From: Heterostelium album PN500
Lineage: Eukaryota > Evosea > Eumycetozoa > Acytosteliales > Acytosteliaceae
Reading direction: 5' to 3'
NCBI RefSeq assembly: GCF_000004825.1
Contig: NW_008805076.1
Location: forward strand, 372,001 to 436,000
DNA length: 64,000 nt
The notes beneath the pieces are model-generated. The model did not search any database. It had not been told where the DNA came from and worked only from the letters and a program-made list of their open reading frames with translations. Made by a program: the position numbers and the translations under genes. Each line of letters starts with the position of its first letter. Position 1 is the first letter of the stretch. Shown here piece after piece: positions 11,501 to 23,121 of this stretch.

Positions 11501-13773
11501 TGACCGCTCAACAGATTCAACAACTGGCACTCCAACTTCAACAGCCTGGATTGGGTACTAGCAAAGACGGACAACCAAGCGGCTCAGGTCACTCCCCGAC
11601 CAACACAAATCTTCAAGCGATGCCGCGTATCCCCGAAGATCCATCGGATTCCGGACTGGACTTCACTGAAGACTTTGAGAGTGATATATCGCCGGGCGGC
11701 ACACTCAAAGCCAAGAGAAAGAAGAACGCAGGTCCAAAGTTCCTCACGCTCTACAAGAACAAACAGACCAAAGTCAAAGATTCCAAGAATTTCCTCAACT
11801 CTGCATCGGCACTGATCAACCAGAGTTTCAGTTTCAAAAACAATGATTTGCGTACACATTTCCTCTATGAGGACTGCGAGCGCGCCATCATTGCTAAAAA
11901 GACAGAGATAATATGCAAGTCAGCGCTGAACGGCGAGGAGAAAGCAGTCAAGCTGGAATCGATTGTACCGGAACTGCTGTTGAGTGATATGGGTTCGAAT
12001 TTCACGATCGAATACAAGGATATGGAAATCATTGAAAAGATTGGTGAGGGTGGTTTTGGAACTGTCTTTAAGGGTCGTCTTCGTGGTCAGTTGGTTGCCA
12101 TCAAACAGTTGATCATTGAAGGTCGCACTCAATCCGAGGAGATCTTCCGTGAGTTCCGTCGTGAAGTGTGGCTTTCAAACACTTTGAATCATCGATCGAT
12201 CGTATCATTGAAAGCATGTTGCTTGAATCCCTGTTGTTTGGTAATGGAATACATCCCCAATGGCAATCTCTACGACTTTATTCGTAAGCAAACCAACGCA
12301 ACCTGGCTGACACGTATCAAGATCGCTCAGAATATTGCGTCGGCCATTCAGTATCTCCACGATTTCAATCCAAAGATTTGTCATCGTGATCTCAAGTCAC
12401 CGAATATCTTGATGCTCGGCGACATGAACTCTGAGATTGTCTGTAAGGTCAGTGATTTCGGTGAGACCAGAGCAGTCGTCACATCTGCACTCGGTCGAGA
12501 GAAACTGTCCAACCCGATCTGGTTGGCTCCAGAGATTATGCGTGGTGAAGAATACACTGAGAAGGCCGATGTCTACAGTTTCGGTGTGATACTGTGGGAG
12601 ATTCTCACTGGTTTGTTGCCATTCGATGAGTATCCAGTGGCACATTCATCGTTCCTCTACCAATTGGAAGATGCCATTTGCGATGGATTGCGTCCCACCA
12701 TTCCAGCGGCGACACCTCCCACCTACTCCTCGCTCATCCAAGAATGTTGGCACAAAGATGCCATTCAAAGACCTACCTTTGCACAGATATCACAAAGATT
12801 ACAAGCTATTCGTGATCAAAAGTTGAACTATGTTGTACCAGTTCCACAGCAAACAAATAGCAATGATAATAATACACAACAGAAACCTCAACAACAACAA
12901 CAACAATCTGCTCAGACAACAACACCAACTGCTACACCAACAACATCAACTCCAGCTGCTATACCAACAACACTATCATCATCATCAATTCCAACTGTTG
13001 TTTTAAGCAAACCTCCAGCTGGAGCTTCACAACCACAGGATAAGCAAACGCCACCACCAGTTCCATCAACACCGAAACCACCAATCAGCAATGGGGTTAT
13101 TGTCAAGGCAGCTACCACTGCCAAACCATCTGCACCCATAACCAAACCACTTCCAACACCAGGTCTTGTGAAATCACCAACAACACAAGGTGACAACAAC
13201 AATAACAACAGCAACAGCAACACTACTGTTAAGCCAGCACCAGCTTTCTCACTTAACAATAGTAGTTCCTCAACACTAAATATATCGACATCATCAACAA
13301 CACCGACACCAGCACCAACACCACCATTTAAACCTCCAACATTGAGATCACCCTCAGTTGCTCAGAAATTGAATGCAACTCTCAACAGCAACAGCAACAG
13401 CAACACCCCAACAACATCACCAACTCAAGGAACTACAGCACCATCACCAACTTCCACCAGTCCATCGTTAGTTGGTAAATCACAGAGTAGCTTTACCTTT
13501 GGTGCATCGGCATCTCAAGTGAACAGTCCTTCACCCAGAAGTTCGCTACCACCCATTCCAAGTGGCAATGGATCGATTCGTATCAAGAAACCACTTCCTT
13601 TGGTTGGCGGTGGTGGAGTATCATTTGAACCAACATCATCATCAGATCATAACAATCATACCGAATCACCACCATCATCATCTTCACCACCTTCGATTCC
13701 ACCTGCCAAACCATCCAAACCACTACCACAACCATTTGTTAGTAAAGCAGCACCAATATTAAAGAAACCATAG
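5562..13773 (+). CDS. roco5: Roco-family protein kinase with RhoGEF and PH domains (roco5-like)
   Basis: Exons 5562-6744, 6815-6986, 7070-7461, 7531-7774 and 7853-13773; about 2,636 residues. Order: Lys/Glu/Ser low-complexity head; DH (RhoGEF) domain about 310-560; PH domain about 585-705, ending in EKDKGEWMQSF; leucine-rich repeats encoded at about 8130-9560; Roc GTPase with P-loop GQENVGKTS (near 9660), switch DFAGQE (near 9930) and THLDE in place of NKxD; COR; tyrosine-kinase-like domain near 12018-12810 with GEGGFG, VAIK, HRDLKSPN and DFGE, so apparently active; Pro/Thr/Ser-rich tail. D. discoideum roco5 has this architecture, to my knowledge uniquely. Roco kinases are LRRK2 relatives acting in cytoskeleton and development. 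The head changes frame near 5797, either a one-base indel or an odd 37-nt intron. Confidence 0.85.
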
Positions 13774-14305
13774 ATTAATTTAAACAATAACAAAAACTCA
13801 AGTAAATCCACCTTTTTTTTCAACCAAGTATTCTTTCCTTTATCATTTTATTTGAGTTGAGTTTTAAAGTTTTTTCACATAAATGTCTTTATATTTGATA
13901 TTAATAATAAGAAATGTAGGGAACTTTGCTATTGATCTATTAATTAATTATATTCAAATCTATCTATTGTACATAATTATGTTATTGTTTTTTATTTTTG
14001 GAAAAGGAATCTTGACGTTTTCATTTAAAAAAAAGACTTTTTATATTAAGGATATAGAAATGAAGATCAATCAATTGATTATATAAGAAAGCATGGATCT
14101 AAACTATTTGAGAACACTATTTAAATAATTAAAACAAAATTGCATAATTGCAAAGATTTAGTTGATTAAAAAATCTAAGAATTAAAAAATCTTTAGAAAA
14201 ATTCTTTATTTTTTAAAAAAAAAAATTATTTTTTATTTTTATTTTTTTAATTTTAAAGGTTTTTTTTTGCTTAACTAATTATTAGTTAATTTATATATAT
14301 AAATA
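13774..14305. other. Intergenic region between roco5 and vps11
   Basis: A/T-rich, with poly-T and poly-A tracts at 14190-14275 just upstream of the vps11 ATG, as expected for a dictyostelid promoter. I see no gene, repeat or structured RNA in it. Confidence 0.5.
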
Positions 14306-17300
14306 ATGATTCAATGGAAGAAGTTTCCCTTCTTTGACAAAGAGTTAGTCAAAGAAGAAGGTTCACAAAATCCAAACAGTGTTATACAGGTAATGATTTA
14401 ATAACTTATTACAGCAATATGAAATTGAATTGAATAGAACGAAAGAAAAAAGATAAAGATTAAAGAAAGATATTGATTGACGATTCATTCATATAGAATA
14501 GAATATAATGATTTAATACTAATTATATAATAACACTTCAATTTAATATATAGAAATTGCCTATTTCATGTACAACAAGTGGTCGTGGTATTTTAATTAT
14601 AGGTGATACAGAAGGATTTATCAATTTCTTTGATCGTGAATTCAGATTATCATCATCGTTTCATGCCTACAATGAAATGGTAAATCAACTCTATCAGTTG
14701 AAGGAACGTAACTTTCTCATTTCGATTGGACATGATGAGCCGGGTGCAAACCCAATCCTAAAGATTTGGAATCTTGATAAAATGGATAAGAATGATGTAC
14801 CTCTTTGTGTTAGAGCAATAAAGATTGAAAAAATGGTAACAGTAAGTAGTAGTAGTAGTAGTAGTTAATAATAATCTATTCTTTAATTATATATATACAT
14901 ACTAATCTATTAACTTATCACACAATTTACAGATTACATCATTAGTATGTTTAGAAGATCTATCACAAATAGCTGTTGGTTTAGCAAATGGAGAGGTCAT
15001 TGCTATGAAAGGAGATGTATTTAGAGACAAGGTTATTAAACAAAAGACAATGAAACATCCCGGTGAGTCACCTGTGACCGGTATGGGATTCATAACTAAA
15101 GGAGTACCATCACCGGTGTTGTTTGTTGTGACGACCACTCATGTCTATAGCTACATTCGTGAGCAAGAGTATTGTATCGACGAGGAGGGTGGTGATATAG
15201 GTAACTTTGTGATGTCCGACGATCAGACACCGATCATCGCTAGACCGGACGCTATCTACTTTTACAATACCGACGGTAGAGGTCCGTGCTTTGGATTCGG
15301 TGGTACCAAGAACAAGCTGCTATGGTTCCGTTCCTATCTTGTGGTGGTCGGTCACGAAGCGTCGATCAGCAGTTCTGCGGGTGGTGGAAGTGGCGGTACC
15401 GCATCCGGTAACTCTGGCATCGGCTACTTGTCACCCTCGAACATGGCGTCGAAACAAACCATCGTCAATATCTACGATCTCAAAAACAAGTACTTGGGAT
15501 TCACCGACAAGTTTGAAGGTGTCTCGCATATCGCCAGTGAATGGGGTTCCATCTTTATTTTCACTACCGACGGCAAACTCTATCAACTCGAGGAGAAAGA
15601 CACTCAGACCAAGCTGGAAACACTGTTCAAGAAGAATTTGTATTCGGTGGCAATCGATCTTGCCAAGTCGCAACACTATGACAACGCGTCGATCGCCGAC
15701 ATCTACAGAAAGTACGGTGACCATCTCTACACCAAAGGCGACTTTGACAATGCAATCTCACAGTATTTGTGTACGATCGGCAAGTTGGAGCCATCCTATG
15801 TCATTCGTAAGTTCTTGGATGCGCAGCGTATCCACAATTTGACGTCGTACTTGCAGGCGTTGCACGAGAAGAATCTCGCCAACGAAGATCACACCACTCT
15901 GCTGCTCAATTGCTACACCAAGCTGAAGGACGTCAAGAAGTTGGATCAATTCATCAAGACCGACTCTGAGATGAACTTTGACGTTGAGACTGCTATCAAG
16001 GTGTGTCGTCAAGCCGGATACTACGAGCATGCACTCTACCTCAGTTTGAAACACAACCAACACGATTGGTACTTGAAGATACTGTTGGAGGATATCAAGG
16101 ACGACCAGAAAGCACTCGATTACATTCAGACACTCTCCTTTGAGGAGGCCGATAAGAATATGAAAAAGTACGGAAAGATGTTGGTGTCGAACATCCCAGA
16201 AGCAACCACGCGTGCACTGATGAAGCTGTGCACTGACTACCAGCCAGTCCACTCTGCCGGAATGTTTGGACACCACTCTTCGGCTTTCGGACATCAAGAC
16301 AACGCCGCCGCCAACAACATGATTCACAAAGTCGAAGAGTTAAAGTTGACGACCGACAAGGCAGCACCCGAGGAATTCATTCACATCTTTGTATCACAAC
16401 CAGAGTGGCTCACCAAGTTTTTAGAATACACAATACAACAAGGCAATGAAACACCTCTGATATACAATACTCTATTGGAATTATATTTACGTGAAGATAA
16501 AAAGGGTTCAGCTAGCAACATCACCACCACCACCAGCAGCAGCAACAGTGAAGAATCGTCCAATAGATTAGAGAAAGCATATGAATTCCTTACAAGTCCA
16601 AAAGTAAATATTACACATACATATATTTTAAACAATTGTGGATTGCATTTAACTAACAAATATATATATTCATAGTCTAAATTTGATGAAGATCATGCAC
16701 TCATTTTGGCACAAGTACATAATTGGAAGAAGGGTATTTTGTATTTGTATGAAAAACTCAAATTGTACAATGAAATCATAGAGTATCATATGGAGAACGA
16801 AGACTTTGACGGTCTAATTAAATCATGCAAGAAATACGGTGATCAAGATCCAAATCTTTGGGTACAAGTATTATCTTATTTTGCAACACATCAAAAGAAT
16901 TGTCAAAATGAAATCACTGAAGTACTTACAAGTATGTGTATAGATCCATATTATTTAAAGGTTATCATTCTTATTAATTTTCTATTTTTTTTATTAAATA
17001 TTTTTTAGATATTGATAGAGATAATTTAATTCCACCATTATTGGTCATTCAGATTTTGGCACAAAACAAATATACAACTCTACAGGTGATCAAAGATTAC
17101 ATTTCGAGAAGACTTTCTCAAGAGACTCAGCAGATCGATAAAGACTATCAACAGATTAAACAATTTGCAGAAGAGACCGATAAGATGAGAAATGAAATCA
17201 ATGAATTGAAAACAAAGTAAGTTTGTTAAAAAAAAAAAAGAAAGAGTTTGAGATATCATTATTAATTGATACTAACTATTTAATTAATTAATTAATTAAT

Positions 17301-17583
17301 TAGTGCTAAAATATTCCAACAAACTAAATGTATTGCTTGTCATAGTCCTTTGGATTTACCATCGATTCATTTCCTCTGTCAACACTCGTTCCATCAGAGA
17401 TGTCTCGGTGACAACGAGAGAGAGTGCCCATTGTGTGCGCCTGCCAACAAGAGACTGCTAGAGATCAAGAAAGCTCAAGCTGATAGTGCCGGTCAACACG
17501 ATCAATTCTTCAAGTTACTCGAGAGTTCACAAGATGGATTTTCGACTGTCAGTGAATACTTTGGTAGAGGTATTCTTTCGTAA
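14306..17583 (+). CDS. vps11: Vps11, core subunit of HOPS/CORVET tethering complexes
   Basis: Exons 14306-14389, 14554-14841, 14933-16603, 16676-16931, 17009-17216 and 17304-17583; 928 residues, close to human VPS11 (941). The N-terminus (MIQWKKFPFFDKE) is the family signature and begins the WD-like propeller. The middle is an alpha-solenoid with clathrin-type repeats (YDNASIADIYRKYGDHLY and following). A coiled coil (YISRRLSQETQQIDKDY) precedes the C-terminal RING-H2 finger: CIACH, then FLCQHSFHQRC and CPLC. Vps11 is the shared scaffold joining Vps16, Vps18 and Vps33 for fusion at endosomes and lysosomes. The first intron is the longest (164 nt). Residues encoded by 16506-16560 form a Ser/Thr-rich insertion. 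All phases agree, so the model is firm. Confidence 0.93.
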
Positions 17584-18046
17584 ACATATACATTTGCATT
17601 ATAAAATAATATTATTATAATAATTAACTCTAAATAACTTAAAACTTTAATTTTTGAAATGAAATTTCCTGTGACATTTTTTTTTGTTAACAGTCAAGAA
17701 TACAGTCACTAATCATTCTCAAAAAATTAATACTTTATTGTCAATACTATAAATAAAAACAAAATCAAAAAAGTGTGTGTTTTCCTTGATTTACTTTGCA
17801 ATGCGTGGTATTTTCAGTGAAAACTTTTGAAAAGATTGAGAAAAAAAAAGGATTAAAAATTGAATGAAATTTTGCAAGATGTCAAATTTAAAAAATCTAT
17901 TTAATTAAATCATTTAAACATCAATTCAAATTATTAACAATTTATTATTAAAGTTATAACTTTCTTTACATTACATTATATTATCTTTTTTTTTATTATA
18001 TTAAATAATTATATTTTTTATATATTACTTTACAATCATCACAAAA
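17584..18046. promoter_or_regulatory. Promoter region of the vWFA/zinc-ribbon gene
   Basis: No coding sequence. It contains the perfect 14-bp palindrome AAAGTTATAACTTT at 17950-17963, about 85 bp before the ATG at 18047. The same core recurs as a 16-bp palindrome upstream of FANCD2 (40169-40184). Confidence 0.5.
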
Positions 18047-20184
18047 ATGTATGCCGGATCACATTATTGTTACACTGGAACTGATGAGTATGAGGAGATG
18101 GAAATAGGTATGTTTGATTTTGAAATAATTAATAATGTTTTGTAATTACATTAATAATTTACTAATTTTTTACCCAATTTCTAAAAAAAGAGAATGAAAT
18201 TTTAAATCTTCAAGACGATCAGATAACCAATACCAATACAAATAATAACAACAACAATTCATTACCCCAACCAGCAGCACCACTCTCCACTTCATCTAAA
18301 CCATCATTTTTAAGTTCATTGTTTGGTAGATCAGCACCTGCACAATCAAATGCAGCGCCTTCAACAAACAGTAACAGAGTAGCACCACCACCAGCAGCAC
18401 CAAAACCAATCAAAGGAAAAAGAGAAAAGAAATTGGTAAAGAAAGCAAATACCAATATTTTAAATATCAATTTGGGTACTCTTTCAAATGAACCAACCAT
18501 TGCCACTGGAGATCCGCTACACTGTAAGGGTTGTGATGTCATCTACAGTCATATCAATAACTTTACAGAGGTAAAGAATCCAGATGGCACCACCGCCAAG
18601 AATATACCGACTGGTGGTGGTGTCAAAGATGGTGTTTGGACTTGTGAGTTCTGTGGTGAACCAACACCTTTCAATTTGGATTCACAAGAGATTCCAACTT
18701 CTAATATCATTGACTATGTCTTGGAGCCAGCACCTGTCACCACCACTACAACGGCCAATGAAAACACACCAATGGTAGAGGCCAATCCTGATTCATCGCT
18801 TGTTGTCTTCTGTATCGATGTCTCTGGTAGTATGCAACGTACTTATGACGTTCCACAGGGTGTATATCTCCACGGTTCAAAGACGAAATCCAACTATATT
18901 TCCAGACTCCAGTGTGTCCAATATGGAATTGAAGCACAGCTTGAAACTCTAGAAAAAGATTATCCAAATCGTAGAATTGCTATTATCGCTTTCAATGCCA
19001 GTGTAGTTGTCATCGGTGACGGAACTGGTAAGCCAATTACCATTCCATCGTCCGATCTCTATGACACTCAAAAATTGATTGATGCCGGTACCAAATGTAC
19101 TTTGGATCAACCGATCTCCAAAACAAGAGCACTACTCTTGAAGAAAGTATTCGCAATGGATGCCGACGGAAGTACTGCTCTCGGTCCAGGAATTGCAGTT
19201 GCCGTCGGTATGACCGCTGCCATCCCAGGATCGACCATCGTCTTGGCAACGGACGGTCTGAGCAACATCGGTGTCGGATCGGTTGAATCCTCCAACGTTT
19301 CCGAGGCTGCCAAGTTCTACGATGAAATCGGTCAGATTGCCAAGAAGAACGGTACAACCATCTCGGTTCTCACCATCAAGGGAACCGACACCAAGTTGGA
19401 ACAAATCGGTCAGCTTGCAGAGTTGACCAATGGAAATGTCGATATTGTCGATCCACTCAAGATCAAGGAAGATTTCAAAGCAGCTTTGGAGTTACCAATC
19501 CTCGCCACCCATTGCTCCATTAAGGTGCGTCTACATCGTGGACTCTACATCTCGGATCCACTGTCACCAACCGTCGACCAATCCTCGATCTTCAAGGAGA
19601 TAGGTAATGTCAACCAAGAGACAATCGTTGCATTCGACTATGGTACCATCAAAGATAGAAAGATCGACGAATCACTCAAGTCATTGCCATTCCAATTACA
19701 GATAACCTATACCACCCTCAAGGGTATGAAGTGTCTGCGTGTCATGACAATGACACAAGAGACAACCAAAGAGAAACAACTGGCCGAGGAACACGCCAAT
19801 ATCGAAGAGATCGGTATCAACATGGTTCAAAACAGTTCCAAGGTTGCAGCATCCGGTGATTACAACAAGTCGCGTGCTGTCAACCTTCAGAGTGCCAACA
19901 TGATGAAGCGTATCATGACCAACCAACAACAACAAATTCAATCACCAGTAATCGACCAACAAAAACAACAATATCTCCAAAAACAACAACAGAATGCACA
20001 AGTCTGGTTGCAACAGGCTCAAACCCTCGAAACTACACTCACCACAAATCTCCAGAAAGAATCACTTAACGATCACCTCTCAGAAGAGGAAGTCTATCGT
20101 CAACGTAAATCAGAGAGAAACGATGAGACCGCAACTATGTTATTCAACATGAAACAAATGAACTCTCGTAAAGCAAGAAAGTAA
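18047..20184 (+). CDS. Sec23-type zinc ribbon and von Willebrand A domain protein
   Basis: Exons 18047-18107 and 18191-20184; 684 residues. After an Asn/Pro/Ala-rich head and a basic stretch (KGKREKKLVKKA), a split zinc ribbon reads CKGC then WTCEFCGEPTPF, like the zinc finger of Sec23/Sec24. A vWFA domain follows at about 215-420, with MIDAS motifs DVSGSM and, further on, ATDGLSNIG; the metal-binding residues are intact. The rest is a beta-sandwich-like region and a Gln-rich helical C-terminus. The gelsolin and trunk regions of true Sec23 are not obvious, so it is probably not a COPII coat subunit but a vWFA adaptor. The small first exon is supported by matching phase. D. discoideum circularly permuted Ras proteins may be distantly similar, but I see no Ras domain. 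Confidence 0.75.
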
Positions 20185-20670
20185 AAGATTTTCTTATGTA
20201 TTTGTAAACTGTGTACTTTGATAAATAAATTTTAACCTTTAAAAAAAAATCCTTTATAATCCAAACTAAATAAGGTGTTTTTAATATCTTAATCTTATAT
20301 TCTCCTTATACAAAATACTTTTTTTATTTCAAAATGTTATTCTAATTTTATAATCAATCAAAAGTTGTAATCTAAATAAATGTTTATGTAAAATGTTGTC
20401 AGTATTGCTCAAGAGGAGGATACTAATAATAAAAATTGTGATAGTTAAATTTATCATTGCGTTTTATCATATTTGGAGTGAATACATCATTCTTTGCTTT
20501 CTTGAATATGATTTACAATAATATTACGTTGTAAATTGAACCATGATGAACTTCAAAAAAAAAAAAAAATTAATTAAATCCCTAGTGTTCACCCTGTTTT
20601 AATTTTTTTTATTAATCAGTTCAGTTTAATTTATTATTATTATAAAAGATAAGATAAGATAAGATAGGAT
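20185..20670. promoter_or_regulatory. Promoter region of the first tandem mitochondrial-type gene
   Basis: No gene found. Immediately before the ATG is a (GATAA)-type repeat, AGATAAGATAAGATAGGATA, at about 20648-20670, directly after TATAAAA. A shorter AAGATAAGATA run precedes the ATG of the paralogue at 23122, so this leader was copied with the gene. Confidence 0.4.
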
Positions 20671-22358
20671 ATGATTCATTTAAGTAAAAGGAAACCAAAT
20701 TTATTGTTGTTAAACCAACTTATAAGTGGTAGACAACCACAACAACAACAATGTTTGAAGATCAGTTATATGCCATTGTTAAGATATAATACTATTAATA
20801 ATAATAGTAGTATTAGTAGTATTAGTAATATTAGATCATATTCAACTAAAAATAGTAATAATAATGATGATGTACAACAAAATAGTAAAAATAATAATAA
20901 TAATGATAAAGAGGAACAAGAGTTTCAAGCTCAAACCTTTCAGGTAATAACACCTCCACCACAGGAAGAAAAGATGGAATGGAAGTTGTTTGGTCAAGGT
21001 AGATCCATTAGTAATCTAGTGATGTTCTCCATTGGTTTTATGATGTCTGCTTTCACACTTGGTGGAATCACCTTTTCATTGCTCGAAACTGACAAATCAC
21101 ATGAATCCTATGAGTATTATAATAACTTATTAGATTATTGTAAAGTATCAATATAATCATTAGATAGATTACATCATCATCATTACTAATAATTTTTTAT
21201 TTTTTTTTAAATCATCATCATTTTTTATAGTTTGGTGGGCACCACCCATTGGTTTGTGGCACAACAACGGTGTACTTGACAAAGCAATCGATGAATACAA
21301 ACAAGGAACCATATCACCAGAAGGTGTAAAGTTATTATTTAATATTTCAACATTCAAAGGTTAGTAACAAACTAGAATAACATTATTGCTATTAATATTC
21401 ATATAAATACTTAATATTTTCTGTTTATTTTATAATTATTATTATTAGCTGGTAGACAAATTCTTTGTCAAAAAGGATTAATCGAAACTATTTGTAATCG
21501 TATTGATCAATTCTTTGAAGAAGATAATAATAATAATCAAAATAAATCAACTATAATTGTTGTCAATAACAACAACAACAACAACAACAGCAATAATAAT
21601 AATAATAATAATCATCATAGTCATGCACCATTAATATTGAAATTCCAACCAAGTCCAGTAACTGGATATGAATTATCATTACTTGTTAATCTCTCTGTAT
21701 TCAATGGAATCGATGTATCACCAAGTACCAAAGCTAAAATATCTGAACTTCGTAAGAAACTACCAGATGGTTTTAAATTCCAACGTCCATTGGGTAAGTA
21801 AAGTAAAGATAATAATGACAAAAATATTATTGTTTTGTTTGTAAAGTATTATAATACTAATTACAGCTAATATTATTATTATTATTATTATTTTTAGATA
21901 ATGATTTCTTTATTGAAAGAAGTCAATTATTAACAAATATACACAGATTATATGAGAATCCAGTTGGATTGAGTGGTTTGTTGTTATATGGTTTGGGTGG
22001 TGCATTCTATGCATTCATGATGTTGCGTAAGCGTCCTCAGTCGACTCGTCGTCTTGGAATGAGAAATACAGCGATGGCCAGTATGTTGGTTGCAGGTGTA
22101 CACACCTACAGAACGATTACCTATGACCGATTCATCGATAAAGCGAAATCATACCCTGGCTATCTCGTGCGTATCGAAACTACATCGCTACTCTACTCGA
22201 CAGCGATGATGTTGGTCTCTGGATTCCCTCACCTCTATTGGATGTTACCGAGTCTAACAATGTACTTTGGTATCAGTGCCTACCAAGCATTCTCATTGTT
22301 CCAATTACTAAAGAGTGATCTACAAAAGGAACTTAATCGAATCGAAAAAGATAACTAA
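20671..22358 (+). CDS. Predicted mitochondrial multi-pass membrane protein, tandem copy A
   Basis: Exons 20671-21139, 21231-21359, 21449-21793 and 21898-22358; 467 residues. I do not recognise the family. The N-terminus is basic and Leu/Asn-rich and carries SNIRSYSTKN, which fits a matrix-peptidase site (R-x-Y before Ser). Membrane segments are likely near residues 115-135 (ISNLVMFSIGFMMSAFTLGG) and, in the last exon, LLLYGLGGAFYAFMML and two hydrophobic stretches ending FGISAYQAFSLF. An Asn/His-rich insertion sits in exon 3. It is about 760 bp upstream of copy B, with the same exon plan. Location in mitochondria is inferred; the function is unknown. Confidence 0.72.
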
Positions 22359-23121
22359 ACCATTTCTTCTTTGGTCAAAGGTAGATCATGATACTTGTAA
22401 ATATATTTAAAGATTAATCAAACGAATGAATTTCCTTTGATTCACTAAATATGTAATAAATAAAATTCATACGTTTTAAATTTAAGACAAAGTTATCATA
22501 TATGAAGTTCACACTTTAAACTTTAAATAACATAAAAGTACAAGTTAATCGTGATAATTCAAATCATTTTGACTGGTACCAGATTCAATGTAGAAGCACT
22601 GATCAATGATTCAGACATGGTATAATTCGCGCCAGAGAAGATGGGGAGTAGTATGATGTGATCATGGTGCTCGATCGACCCTAGTCAAATGGCTCGAAAA
22701 GAGCTTTACCAGATCGTCAAGTTTGTCGCCAAGGAAAGAGTATTCTTCCAGGTGAACAATGAGGAGCATAGGTGACTGATAGGTGAGTTTATAAGAATCT
22801 GCGCTAATTAGGCATTAATTATAATTGTTATCATACCAGGAAATTAAGAATTTTTATTTTTATACTAAATAAAATAAAAAATTATTTTAACATATGTTGT
22901 GAATAATAATTTACTATTTTTTGTTATCGATCTGTCATTAACATTGACATTTAGATTATCTGTATTATTGAAAAGAATCACCTTTAGATATTTCACCAAT
23001 ATCTGGTTTAATGAATAATTATGATTACGTGGTGATAAAAAATAAAGAATCCTTTATGAAACAAATTTTGTCCATCGGATGGCAATAAAACAAAAATGTT
23101 TTTCAAAAAATAAGATAAGAT
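22359..23121. other. Gap between the tandem copies with a GC-richer island
   Basis: Mostly A/T-rich, but 22565-22800 has clearly higher GC, such as GGTGCTCGATCGACCCTAG, resembling old coding DNA. A short open stretch near 22690-22772 reads MARKELYQIVKF. I could not recognise a family. It may be a remnant of a mobile element or of a gene lost during the tandem duplication. Confidence 0.35.

Noticed and set aside
8364-12645. Many open frames opposite and within the roco5-like gene
   Set aside because: They are shadows of the GC-rich coding strand, with no domains and no proper splice context.
13883-14086. 67-codon open frame after roco5
   Set aside because: Hydrophobic A/T-driven composition, no homologous pattern, lies in a typical intergenic stretch.
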